A DNA stretch of 64,000 nt, taken from DTU013 sp964490975. Lineage in GTDB: Bacteria; Bacillota; Clostridia; Acetivibrionales; DTU013. Of this stretch, positions 53,094 to 61,124 are shown in pieces. The notes under the pieces are model-generated. The model was not told the DNA's origin, did not search any database, and saw nothing but the letters and a program-made list of their open reading frames with translations. Where the stretch lies: positions 1 to 64,000 of the forward strand of contig CAZBEQ010000007.1 of the NCBI GenBank assembly GCA_964490975.1, given 5' to 3'. Made by a program: the position numbers and the translations under genes. Positions within the stretch are counted from its first letter, which is position 1; every line of letters starts with the position of its first letter.

Positions 53094-53891
53094 TTAGTAT
53101 TCAAAAACCTTGGAATATTGAGCTGTCTCTTTGATCATGCTATAAGCACGACCTGCAGCTTTCTGCTCAGCATCATAAGTGGTATCCAAGGTTATCCATT
53201 TTCCTGTATCGCTGTCATATATCTCGTTCCAAGCGTGGTAACCCTTGACATTAACCGAATAGCCCTTTACAAGCTTTACCGGTATGCCCTGGCTGCGAAG
53301 CATTGCAGCGAATACAGATGAATAATCATAGCAGATACCCTTACCACTGGTGATTATGTTGTCAATGTTCGGCACGTAGTTGCTTTTTAGTGTCGAGATC
53401 TTTTTATAATCATATCTAATATTGTTTAATACGTATTCATAAACTGCTTCTATCTTTTCACTATCAGTTTTCAGATTCTTTGTGATCTCGTTAGCTTTCT
53501 CTATTGCCATCATGTTGTTGTCCCATCTTATATTCTGCACGGATGCCAAAAAAACCTTTTTTTCGTCAAAAATATTTAATTCGACAGTTTTTGTGGTTAT
53601 ATATTTATATTGTTTATCTTTGATATTTTCAAGAATACTTACTTTATAAGTTCCGTTGCCCATCTGAAGGGAGAAGCTTTCTACTGTGCCGTCGTTTTTG
53701 AGGTCGTATATAACCTGTTTTCCATCTTTATCAACTATAACTTTGAGTCTGGCATCAGAATTACAGCTTGCTGTTACTATTCCATTCTCAAGCTTTGCTG
53801 TGTCGATCATTGTATCGCTTGCAGCAGATATAGCCATTGGGTTGACCAACACTGCCATACAAATTAGAATTGACACTAAAAGCTTCTTCAT
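53094..53891 (-). CDS. Secreted transglutaminase-like cysteine protease-fold protein
   Basis: 265 residues. Signal peptide MKKLLVSILICMAVLVNPMA, cleavage probably after ISA or AAS. A beta domain (about 25-110) precedes a transglutaminase core: GKGICYDYSSVFAAMLRSQG with the nucleophilic Cys, KGYHAWNEIYD with the His, and WITLDTTYD with the Asp, so the catalytic triad is complete. Such proteins cross-link or cleave at the cell surface. Its ribosome site GGGGAG is directly next to the 3' end of a c-di-GMP-I riboswitch, so it is almost surely c-di-GMP controlled. A surface or adhesion role would fit the neighbouring pilus operon. Confidence 0.9.
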   Translation of the reverse strand: MKKLLVSILICMAVLVNPMAISAASDTMIDTAKLENGIVTASCNSDARLKVIVDKDGKQVIYDLKNDGTVESFSLQMGNGTYKVSILENIKDKQYKYITTKTVELNIFDEKKVFLASVQNIRWDNNMMAIEKANEITKNLKTDSEKIEAVYEYVLNNIRYDYKKISTLKSNYVPNIDNIITSGKGICYDYSSVFAAMLRSQGIPVKLVKGYSVNVKGYHAWNEIYDSDTGKWITLDTTYDAEQKAAGRAYSMIKETAQYSKVFEY

Positions 53892-53900
53892 TAAAAACTC

Positions 53901-53999
53901 CCCTTTCGGTAACTGGCTGCCATATCCTTCACCCTTGCGGGTTACCTGGATTCAGGCCCTCTAGCTTTGCGTCCCGGTCTTTCGATCGGTTTGCCTTTA
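53901..53999 (-). promoter_or_regulatory. Cyclic di-GMP-I (GEMM-I) riboswitch, proximal
   Basis: Minus-strand sequence has every aptamer landmark in order: GGCAAACCGATCGAAAGACC, GGGACGCAAAGC, the GGCC of P3, then GGCAGCCAGTTACCG. The 3' end runs into AAAGGGGAG, the ribosome site of the transglutaminase gene, so ligand binding could change access to it. Confidence 0.92.
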
Positions 54000-54071
54000 T
54001 CGTTGAAAAGTTTTTTTCAACAACAAATATATTCAATATTCAGTTTTCAAGCTTTTCAGCTGTCACAACTA

Positions 54072-54190
54072 TGCTCAGCAGTATCGCCTGAGCGTACCCT
54101 GCAGTATCGCCTAAACGTGTCCTGCGTGTATCGCCTAAACGTGCCCCGTAGTGTTCCAACCGTGCTCAGCAGTATTACCTAAACGTTTTG
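54072..54190. repeat. Degenerate ~24-bp repeats between the two riboswitches
   Basis: About five loose copies of a unit like CAGTATCGCCTAAACGTGTC. They occupy the ~230 bases separating the two aptamers; no gene is seen. The bases from 54406 to 54641 show nothing I can name. Confidence 0.65.
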
Positions 54191-54236
54191 TGTTCCTTCA
54201 GCCTTATGTACTCTGTCATTTAGCTAAATAAAAAAC

Positions 54237-54345
54237 TTCCCGTTCGGTAACTGGCTGCCAGTTCTATGCGCCCTGAGGCTTTCTAGAACAGGCCCTTTAG
54301 CTTTGCGTCCCGGTCTTTCGACAGGTTTGCGTTTATCGGTGAAAA
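54237..54345 (-). promoter_or_regulatory. Cyclic di-GMP-I (GEMM-I) riboswitch, distal
   Basis: Second copy with GCAAACCTGTCGAAAGACC, GGGACGCAAAGC, GGCCTG and GGCAGCCAGTTACCG in order. On the minus strand it is followed at once by GGGAAGTTTTTTATTT, so it may act by transcription termination, unlike the proximal copy that abuts the ribosome site. Confidence 0.92.
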
Positions 54346-54376
54346 GCTCTACTTACTTTTATTTAGTTCTATGTAT

Positions 54377-54405
54377 ATTTTACCAGTATGCAAGCAATAA
54401 ATCAA
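54377..54405 (-). promoter_or_regulatory. Sigma-A promoter of the riboswitch-controlled gene
   Basis: Minus-strand TTGATT (54405-54400), 17-base spacer, TAAAAT (54382-54377), about 30 bases before the distal aptamer. Leader of ~480 bases. Confidence 0.72.
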
Positions 54406-54641
54406 TAGTTTGTGTAATATTTTGTATTATTTTTTTGTTTTGTAGGGTTTATACTTATATTGTAGTACCCAAAATGCAGTTAAATCAATAGTATTTTACA
54501 TTTGATGACATTTATCACTATATATTCTGGAATTTATCATAACTATTTGTGGTTGTCTTAAAAAGTTAGGACAAGTATTTTTCTGCCGGTAATGGCAAGA
54601 ATCCTTTTATACGCATAAAGCTAAGTGCATCTGGCCAGGAG

Positions 54642-54692
54642 CATCAGGCTTATAGCATTAGGCTTATAGCATCAGGCTTATAGCATCAGGCT
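54642..54692. repeat. 14-bp direct repeats upstream of the plus-strand glycosyltransferase
   Basis: Nearly four copies of AGCATCAGGCTTAT, one with AGCATTAGG, ending 60 bases before the start codon. They lie in the leader or promoter region of that gene. Confidence 0.8.
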
Positions 54693-54751
54693 AGTGAAAT
54701 CAAGCCCGGCCGATATACTTAGCCAGATTACATATAAAGGAGGCTGGAATC

Positions 54752-55885
54752 GTGGATGATATATTGTGTTCAGTTGTCATACCCGTATATAATGAAGAGC
54801 TTGTTATCACTGAAACCTATCGGCGGCTCAAATCGGTGATGGAACCTCTGGATATCACTTATGAACTGGTATTTGTTAATGATGGCAGCAGTGATAGTAC
54901 CTCAGCTATTTTATCCAGCATATGTGAATCCGACAGGAAAGTCAGGCTGGTTGATTTCTCGAGGAATTTCGGACACCAAATGGCAATAACGGCAGGTATG
55001 GATTACTCCTGTGGCGAAACAGTAGTAATTATTGATGCAGATCTTCAGGATCCCCCTGAGCTTATTCCTAAGCTGCTCGAAAAATGGCATGAGGGTTATG
55101 ATGTAGTCTACGGTATCAGAAACCGCCGAGAAGGTGAAACGGTATTAAAAAAGGCTACCTCCATGCTCTATTACAGGTTCCTGAAAAAAATAGCAGATGT
55201 GGATATACCACTTGATACCGGCGATTTTAGACTTGTGGACAAGAGAGTCTGCGAGGCGCTCAAGAAAGTTAATGAAAAAAGCAGGTATGTACGAGGCCTG
55301 ATAAGCTGGCTGGGATTCCGGCAAACAGGCATTGAATACACCAGGGACAGGCGTTTTGCCGGAGAGACCAAATATCCCTTGAAGAAGATGCTTAAATTTG
55401 CGTGTGACGGCATCGCATCTTTTTCATATAAGCCCTTGAAACTGGCAGCATGGTGTGGGTACGCTATTACAGCAGTATGTATTATTTTTCTGTTGGCAAT
55501 GTTGATCATAGGCAGCACATTTGAGGGTAGAGTTGTTGTTAATAATGGGCCCTCCATTTTTAGTAATGCTAATAGCGAATCCTCTATTAGTGCTGCTGTT
55601 GCGCCAACACATGTCTCATCATCTGCATCTGCTACATCAGACATTTATCCATATCTCGCGCTTAGCATGCTTATAAATGGCATTATGTTAATTTCCGTCG
55701 GCATAGCTGGCGCTTACATTGGAAGGATCTATGATGAAGTAAAGGCAAGACCTCTTTATATAGTAAGAAGCACAAGGAACATCGATGACCTGTCGGAAGC
55801 AGCTCTCGATGATCGCAGAGCTGTTCGATGCAATGAACGATTAAGACAGAAGAAAACGCAAGATATGAGCAATAAGATTAAGTAA
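54752..55885 (+). CDS. Family 2 glycosyltransferase, polyprenyl-phosphate type (GtrB/DPM1-like)
   Basis: 377 residues, GTG start at 54752 behind AAAGGAGG. The catalytic domain has SVVIPVYNEELVI, FVNDGSSDST, VDFSRNFGHQMAITAGMDY, and VVIIDADLQDPPELI (DxD), the typical order of GtrB/ArnC-like enzymes that make polyprenyl-phosphate sugars. Two transmembrane helices follow (AITAVCIIFLLAMLIIG and LALSMLINGIMLISVGIAGAY). The loop between them is enlarged by a Ser/Ala-rich insert (about 275-300), again a region of expansion. Single gene on the plus strand. Probably makes a lipid-linked sugar for wall or glycan decoration. Confidence 0.9.
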   Translation: MDDILCSVVIPVYNEELVITETYRRLKSVMEPLDITYELVFVNDGSSDSTSAILSSICESDRKVRLVDFSRNFGHQMAITAGMDYSCGETVVIIDADLQDPPELIPKLLEKWHEGYDVVYGIRNRREGETVLKKATSMLYYRFLKKIADVDIPLDTGDFRLVDKRVCEALKKVNEKSRYVRGLISWLGFRQTGIEYTRDRRFAGETKYPLKKMLKFACDGIASFSYKPLKLAAWCGYAITAVCIIFLLAMLIIGSTFEGRVVVNNGPSIFSNANSESSISAAVAPTHVSSSASATSDIYPYLALSMLINGIMLISVGIAGAYIGRIYDEVKARPLYIVRSTRNIDDLSEAALDDRRAVRCNERLRQKKTQDMSNKIK

Positions 55886-55931
55886 AAATGAGTAGTCAAG
55901 GATCAATATAGACTCTCATTATTTTCTCAAA

Positions 55932-56290
55932 TGCAAAAAATCAAGTAGGGTGCAAAAATCCTGGTTACTATTGATTTCTTCGTATGATAATGTCACTAAG
56001 TATAGGATTATGTTAAGCATTTGTGCACCCTACTTGATTTTTTGTCAAGGCCATTGATCGAAATTGCGCCCTACCTGATTTTTTGTCAAGGCTCATAGGC
56101 GTACTTGCACCCTACCTGATTTTTTGTCAAGGCCATTGATCGAAATTGCGCCCTACCTGATTTTTTGTCAAGGCTCATAGGCGTACTTGCGCCCTACCTG
56201 ATTTTTTGTCAAGGCCATTGATCGAAATCGCACCCTACCTGATTTTTTGTCAAGGCCATTGATCGAAATTGCACCCTACCTGATTTTTTG
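55932..56290. repeat. 41-bp tandem array with alternating inner segments
   Basis: From 56025, six and a half units of 41 bases. Each has a fixed part CCCTACCTGATTTTTTGTCA+AGG and an inner part of one of two kinds, CCATTGATCGAAATTG (A) or CTCATAGGCGTACTTG (B), in the order A-B-A-B-A-A. An inverted copy of the fixed part (GCAAAAAATCAAGTAGGGTG) lies at 55933-55952. It fills most of the 646-base stretch between the glycosyltransferase and serA. The inner parts recur, so it is not a CRISPR array. Confidence 0.88.
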
Positions 56291-56341
56291 CTTAAACTTC
56301 ACAAACACTCACCTACTACAGCAAACGCTATAATATAAGAA

Positions 56342-56390
56342 AATAAAAACGCCCTCCGTCTCACTTTTTAAGAGTGTACGAAAGGACGTT
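56342..56390 (-). terminator. Intrinsic terminator after serA
   Basis: On the minus strand arms AACGTCCTTTCGT (56390-56378) and ACGGAGGGCGTT (56359-56348) pair with wobbles around a T/A-rich loop and are followed by TTTTATTT. It lies ~140 bases after serA; the bases between hold only a short repetitive GGCTGAGGCCGGTAATG stretch. Confidence 0.7.
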
Positions 56391-56531
56391 GTTAGTTATG
56401 TCATTATATACTATTGTTTTTTAGACCTGGGAAGAGAAGCAGCCACCACTTCATTACCGGCCTCAGCCACCCTATTACCAGCCATCACCACCGCATTGCC
56501 GGCCTCAGCTGCATAACAAGCCGCCTAGCTA

Positions 56532-58133
56532 TTAGAAGCTCAGCAGTGACACCTTCAAGACGCCGTCGATCTTTCTGATCTCATCCATTGTTGCTGCATT
56601 GACATCCTGGTCGACACTTACAAAAGAGACTGCCTTCTCGCCTCGCTTGTTCCTGCTCCACTGCATTGCTGCAATATTAATACCATCTGCGCCAAGGGTA
56701 GTGCCGATACGTCCTATGATGCCCGGTTTGTCAATATTCTGTATCGCTACGACGTACGGTGTAGGCTCGAAGTCCAGCTTGTATCCGAAGAAATCCACGA
56801 TCCTCATTTCCTCTTTTGCAAATATCGTTCCCGATACGCTCTGAGTGCCCTTCTTTGTAGTAAACTTTACTGTAATGAGGTTAGTGTACTTATCAAGCTG
56901 CGATCTTTTGCTTTCAACCATTTCTATTCCCATATTGTGAAGCATCAGCTCTGCATTGACATAATTGACCTTTTCCTTTATGACCGGATCAAGGAAGCCC
57001 TTGAGCACTGACAGAGAGAATACCTTCGTTTCCTTGTCAGCCAGGTCTCCACTGTAAACGATCTCTATTTTCTGAACTGTTTCCTTTTCGGTCTGATAAT
57101 AAATTTTGCCAAGTGTTTCAGCTAGTGTGATATACGGTCTCAGGCCGTTCACATCAGCCTGCATTGGCGGCATGTTAACGGCAGCAACCATTTGGCCCTC
57201 CAGAGCTGCAGCGACCAGCTGTGTTACTGCTGTTCCGACATTGTAATTTGCTTCCTCGGTCGAGGCTCCAAGGTGTGGAGTTACTACTACATTGTCAAGC
57301 TCCAGCAGAGGATTTGTGTATGTCTGCTCTTCAGGCTTCTTATCATAGCCCGGTTCCGGATCAAGTACATCCAATGCAGCGCTTCCAACCTTTCCTTCTT
57401 TCAAAGCGTTATAGAGAGCCTTTTCATTTACAAGGCCGCCTCTTGCAGCGTTGACTATACGCACTCCGTTTTTGCAAAGGCTCAGTTCCTTCTCGCCTAT
57501 TATTCCATAGGTTTCCGAAGTCTTAGGTGTGTGAATTGTAATAAGATCGGATTGGATCAACAGGTCTTCAAGCTTCTCACATTTTTCGATACCATATTTT
57601 TTAAACTTTTCATCGGTGATGTACGGATCATAGGCAACTGCCTTCATGCCGCAGCCCTTGAGCTTTGTGGCAACAATGGAGCCTATTCTTCCCAAGCCTA
57701 TGATACCCACTGTCTTACCTTCAAGTTCATTGCCAAGGAACCTGTTCCTTCTGAAATCTCCACGCCTTGCAGCAGCATTTGCCTGAGGTATGTTTCTGAA
57801 CAGGCAGAAGGCGTGACCGACAGCCAGTTCTGCAGCTGCCATAATATTGCTTTCAGGTGTGTTGACGACAATAATACCTTTGTTTGTACATGAGGATACA
57901 TCTATATTGTCTATGCCATTTCCGGCTCTGCCTGCTACTTTCAGGTTCTTTCCCTTTTCTATCAATTCTGCATTTACCTTTGTTACACTTCTGACAATAA
58001 TAGCGTCATAATTTTCTATTATATCAAGCAAATCGCCGTGAGATATCCCGAATTTTGTGTCGACCTCGAAGCCTTTTTCTTTAAGATACTGTATACCTTC
58101 ATCAGCTATTCTTTCAGTTACAATTATTTTCAT
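56532..58133 (-). CDS. serA: D-3-phosphoglycerate dehydrogenase
   Basis: 533 residues from ATG 58133 (site GGAGGG); two codons more are open upstream. First step of serine synthesis: 3-phosphoglycerate to 3-phosphohydroxypyruvate with NAD+. Motifs: GRAGNGIDNIDV, the NAD fold GKTVGIIGLGRIGSIV, VNAARGGLVNE, and the catalytic HLGASTEEA. The C-terminus has the intervening domain and an ACT domain (AIQNIDKPGIIGRIGTTLG), the serine-sensing long form. It follows the aminotransferase gene by 88 bases in one unit behind a glycine riboswitch. Confidence 0.96.
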   Translation of the reverse strand: MKIIVTERIADEGIQYLKEKGFEVDTKFGISHGDLLDIIENYDAIIVRSVTKVNAELIEKGKNLKVAGRAGNGIDNIDVSSCTNKGIIVVNTPESNIMAAAELAVGHAFCLFRNIPQANAAARRGDFRRNRFLGNELEGKTVGIIGLGRIGSIVATKLKGCGMKAVAYDPYITDEKFKKYGIEKCEKLEDLLIQSDLITIHTPKTSETYGIIGEKELSLCKNGVRIVNAARGGLVNEKALYNALKEGKVGSAALDVLDPEPGYDKKPEEQTYTNPLLELDNVVVTPHLGASTEEANYNVGTAVTQLVAAALEGQMVAAVNMPPMQADVNGLRPYITLAETLGKIYYQTEKETVQKIEIVYSGDLADKETKVFSLSVLKGFLDPVIKEKVNYVNAELMLHNMGIEMVESKRSQLDKYTNLITVKFTTKKGTQSVSGTIFAKEEMRIVDFFGYKLDFEPTPYVVAIQNIDKPGIIGRIGTTLGADGINIAAMQWSRNKRGEKAVSFVSVDQDVNAATMDEIRKIDGVLKVSLLSF

Positions 58134-58221
58134 TAACAAACCCTCCTCAAATTTCTGGCATTAATTACATTGTACTACATTTCTCTGTTAACTTTACTAT
58201 GAAATGATATTTTGGGCAATA

Positions 58222-59289
58222 CTATGCAATAATTTTGTCGATCAGCCCAAGCAGTGTGTGTATTTCATCCATAGTTGCATCGGCCATATGCGCTATTCTG
58301 AATGTGACCTCTTTGAGATCGCCGTAACCGTTTGATATCATAAATCCGTTTTCGCCAAGCTTTTTATTAAGCTCGCTGACACTGATGCCTTTTGTATTCC
58401 TTATTGTTGTCAGTGTAACGGATGCATATTTTTCTTCGGGGAACAATTCAAATTTTTCCTTTGCCCATGTCCTTACGACCTTAGCCATTTCGAGGTGGCG
58501 GGCAAATCTGTTTTCAAGGCCTTCCTCAAATATCCTGTCCAGCTGATAGTCCAAAGCGAACATGTGTGACAGGGAAGGTGTTGACGGGTACTGGTGGTCC
58601 TTTTTAATCACATAGTTATAAAGCTCTAGCAAGTCCAGATATGTACCCCTGAACTGCACCTTCTGAGCTGCAGCTACAGCCTTTTCAGAGATTGAGCATA
58701 TTGCCATTCCCGGAGGCAGGCCAAGGCATTTTTGTGTAGAGGTTATGCATACATCGACGCCTAGCTTGTCGACTTCTATTTTTGTTCCTCCCATGGAGCT
58801 TACGGTATCCATGCACCATATCACTTCAGGGTATTTCTTCATGACTTCTGCAATTTCGTTTGCCGGGTTCATAACACCTGTAGAGGTTTCATTGTGTGTT
58901 ATTGTGATCAGGTCGTATTTGCCTGTTGCCAGTACCTGGTCCACCATTTCCGGAGTAGTAGGCTTACCGGGTTCAGAGGAGATAAGGTCAGCCGGAACGG
59001 CGTTTGAGGTAGCCATCTTGTACCATCTGTCGCCAAATGCTCCTACTGAGAAAATAGCAGCCCTTTTATTCGTACAGCTGCGTACAGCGCCCTCCATAAG
59101 TCCGCTTCCCGATGAGGTCGAAAGCAGGATCGTGTTTTTGGTGTACATCATTTTTTGAAGTTTCTCAGAAATCCCTCTTTGAAGTGTGGATGCATCCTTT
59201 GTCCTGTGCCCAATCATCGGTGTAGCCATCATTTGAAGTACGTCTTCCCTAACATCTACCGGTCCCGGTATGAAAAGTTTCTTATGCAT
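58222..59289 (-). CDS. Class V aminotransferase (phosphoserine/alanine-glyoxylate type)
   Basis: 355 residues. FIPGPVDVREDVLQMMATPMIGHR is the start of the class V family; STSSGSGLMEGAVRS binds the cofactor, MDTVSSMGGTKIEVD holds the conserved Asp, and CITSTQKCLGLPPGMA carries the Schiff-base Lys. The sequence is of the serine-pyruvate/alanine-glyoxylate group, which in clostridia replaces SerC beside serA. So it probably makes phosphoserine, or interconverts glyoxylate and glycine, or serine. A glycine riboswitch directly upstream fits either. ATG at 59289 after GAGGAAAG. Confidence 0.92.
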   Translation of the reverse strand: MHKKLFIPGPVDVREDVLQMMATPMIGHRTKDASTLQRGISEKLQKMMYTKNTILLSTSSGSGLMEGAVRSCTNKRAAIFSVGAFGDRWYKMATSNAVPADLISSEPGKPTTPEMVDQVLATGKYDLITITHNETSTGVMNPANEIAEVMKKYPEVIWCMDTVSSMGGTKIEVDKLGVDVCITSTQKCLGLPPGMAICSISEKAVAAAQKVQFRGTYLDLLELYNYVIKKDHQYPSTPSLSHMFALDYQLDRIFEEGLENRFARHLEMAKVVRTWAKEKFELFPEEKYASVTLTTIRNTKGISVSELNKKLGENGFMISNGYGDLKEVTFRIAHMADATMDEIHTLLGLIDKIIA

Positions 59290-59313
59290 CTTCTTTCCTC
59301 CTAATTATAAAAT

Positions 59314-59346
59314 AAAAAAGATCAAATCTTTCAAAAGACCTGACCT
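59314..59346 (-). terminator. Riboswitch expression-platform terminator
   Basis: Minus-strand stem of 13 pairs with three G-U wobbles (arms 59346-59334 and 59331-59319, small loop), followed by TTTTTTATTTT. It stands between the glycine aptamer and the start codon, so it is the likely switch element. Confidence 0.75.
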
Positions 59347-59375
59347 TATACATGCAAAATAACATGCTTTACTTA

Positions 59376-59490
59376 CTCTGTCCTTTTGCCTGAGAGATTA
59401 AGCATTTAAGCCTTGCCCCTTCGGCGCCGTCATGGTCTCTCCAGAGATCCGTCCAAGCAAGGTTGCTTCCGCTTCTGCTTCCTCGCCCAT
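59376..59490 (-). promoter_or_regulatory. Glycine riboswitch, single aptamer
   Basis: Minus strand has GGACGGATCTCTGGAGAGACC-type 5' half (19-20 bases), then GGCGCCGAAGGGGCAAGGC and AATCTCTCAGGCAAAAGGAC+AGAG, the conserved core of the glycine aptamer. Only one aptamer is seen; the usual tandem partner is absent. Confidence 0.92.
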
Positions 59491-59545
59491 CATCCGATCA
59501 TATTCAATTGTTTTTCTATCAATAGTATGTCGTAAAATTAAATAT

Positions 59546-59574
59546 ATTATAATTAGCTGACTGGTAAAAGTCAA
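59546..59574 (-). promoter_or_regulatory. Sigma-A promoter of the glycine-riboswitch unit
   Basis: Minus-strand TTGACT (59574-59569), 17-base spacer, TATAAT (59551-59546), about 55 bases before the aptamer. Bases 59575-59780 show nothing else I can name. Confidence 0.82.
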
Positions 59575-59780
59575 TAAGCAAATAAAAAAATTACCAAGGA
59601 CTATAGCTAAGATAAAAATCAAATGTGAAATCACTACCCATATTATTCCTAACGCCTACTCTAGAGTTTGTAAAAAGCTGCTCATAATTTGAACTAAGGG
59701 CCACCCTACTGGCCCCTACTCAAAAAAATCAAGCAGAAAGCTGGGGTGTGAGTTATAAATGTGGCCCCTACTCAGTATTG

Positions 59781-59817
59781 AAAAGGGAGATGGTTCAAAA
59801 AGTGAGAACCGTCCCCC
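59781..59817 (-). terminator. GGGGACGGTTCTCAC-type hairpin after lysA
   Basis: Minus-strand arms GGGGGACGGTTC (59817-59806) and TGAACCATCTCCC (59797-59785) pair around TCACTTTT, followed by TTTTC. It lies 20 bases after the lysA stop and contains the dispersed GGGGACGGTTCTCAC word also found at 33.2-33.4 kb and 36.05 kb. Confidence 0.65.
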
Positions 59818-59837
59818 TTTATTTCGTCCCCAACAAA

Positions 59838-61085
59838 TTACACAAATCCGCGCATCAGGTCTTCGAAGGTGTCACGCCTGCGTATAAGCCTTGGATTGCC
59901 GTCGAGCCCGATAAGTACCTCCGCCGGCCTCAGGCGGCTGTTGTAGTTGGACGCCATGGAATAGCCATAGGCGCCCGCATCCATTATTCCGATCAGATCG
60001 CCTTCCTTTGCCTGAGGCAGCTCCCTGTCCTTTGCCAGTATGTCTCCTGTTTCACATATATTGCCGACTACCGTCACAGGTGACGTTTTATCGGACTTGA
60101 TAACTTCGTCGTTTCTATAAAGCTCGATATCGTGATGTGAATCGTACATCGCAGGCCTTATCAGTACGTTAAAGCCGATATCTGTTCCTACATAAGTCTT
60201 GTTTCCATTATGCTTGACAGAATGAACCGCACCTAACAATACTGAGCTTTCTGCAACGACATACCGTCCGGGCTCCATTTTTATCCTTATTTTTCTACCA
60301 TATTTGTCCATCCAGCTTTCAATGATCTCTGTGAGTCTGCGGCCTGTTTCTTCCAGCTGTAGTCTCTCCTGACCCTCCTGCTTGTGATACGGAATGCCGA
60401 AGCCGCCTCCCATGTCAACAAATTCAAGCTCCTTGAACTGTGCCGCAATGCCCAGCAGTGATTTTACGCTTTCCAAATATGGTGTTGCTTCCATAAACAA
60501 TGAGCCTATATGCTGATTGATACCAACGAGCTTCATGTTGAATTCCTTCAGTATATCCTTGACTTCATCGATAAGCTCGATATTCACACCGAATTTGGTG
60601 TTCTTGCCGGCAGTAACAACTTTTTCATGATGTCCTGCTCCAACTCCCGGGTTAAAACGCACAACTGCCTTTCCTCCGGGGTTCAGCCTGCCGTACTGTC
60701 TGAGCTGTGAGAGTGAGTCGCAGCTTACTAAAATGCCTCTGTCAATGGCAAACTGCATTTCTTCAGCAGAAACATTATTGGATACGAATAGTATTTCTTC
60801 AGGCTTGTATCCTGCCGTAAGGAGTATATGTATCTCCCCCGGTGACATGGCGTCGGCATGGAGGCCTTCTTCTCTGGCTATTTTCAGAATCTCAAGATTG
60901 GAATTGGCCTTTATTGAATAATTGGACTTAAATCCCTGATAAGAGATGAGTCCGGCCATTTCACGGCACCTCTGCCTCAGAATACCCTCATTGTAGACAT
61001 ATAGCGGGCTGCCGTATTCCTTCAGTAATTCTGACGGCTTGCTGTTTCCGTAAAAGTTTGTTTGTTCCGTATAAAAGTATGCCAT
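59838..61085 (-). CDS. lysA: Diaminopimelate decarboxylase
   Basis: 415 residues, a PLP enzyme of the alanine-racemase/ornithine-decarboxylase fold. SNYSIKANSNLEIL has the Schiff-base Lys, INQHIGSLF the His box, FVDMGGGFGIPY the Gly-rich phosphate-binding loop, MEPGRYVVAE the EPGR motif, and NICETGDILAKDR the Cys from the other subunit. Converts meso-diaminopimelate to lysine, the last step of lysine synthesis. Start ATG 61085 after GGAGGAAAC. A TrmB-like regulator gene lies 39 bases upstream in the same direction. Confidence 0.95.
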   Translation of the reverse strand: MAYFYTEQTNFYGNSKPSELLKEYGSPLYVYNEGILRQRCREMAGLISYQGFKSNYSIKANSNLEILKIAREEGLHADAMSPGEIHILLTAGYKPEEILFVSNNVSAEEMQFAIDRGILVSCDSLSQLRQYGRLNPGGKAVVRFNPGVGAGHHEKVVTAGKNTKFGVNIELIDEVKDILKEFNMKLVGINQHIGSLFMEATPYLESVKSLLGIAAQFKELEFVDMGGGFGIPYHKQEGQERLQLEETGRRLTEIIESWMDKYGRKIRIKMEPGRYVVAESSVLLGAVHSVKHNGNKTYVGTDIGFNVLIRPAMYDSHHDIELYRNDEVIKSDKTSPVTVVGNICETGDILAKDRELPQAKEGDLIGIMDAGAYGYSMASNYNSRLRPAEVLIGLDGNPRLIRRRDTFEDLMRGFV

Positions 61086-61124
61086 ATAGTTTCCTCCTCT
61101 GTCTTATTATATATTATGTCGACA

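Noticed and set aside
56025..56290. CRISPR-like look of the 41-bp array
   Set aside because: The inner segments are only two kinds and recur; no cas genes; inner parts are 16 bases. A minisatellite explains it.
56398..56520. Short frame after serA reading A-G-N-x-V-V repeats
   Set aside because: No start codon with a ribosome site at its head, and the sequence is a short imperfect repeat. Not supported as a gene or a serA extension.
59398..59634. 78-residue open frame over the glycine riboswitch
   Set aside because: It is read through the aptamer itself, has no ribosome site, and its hydrophobic start comes from AT-rich promoter sequence.
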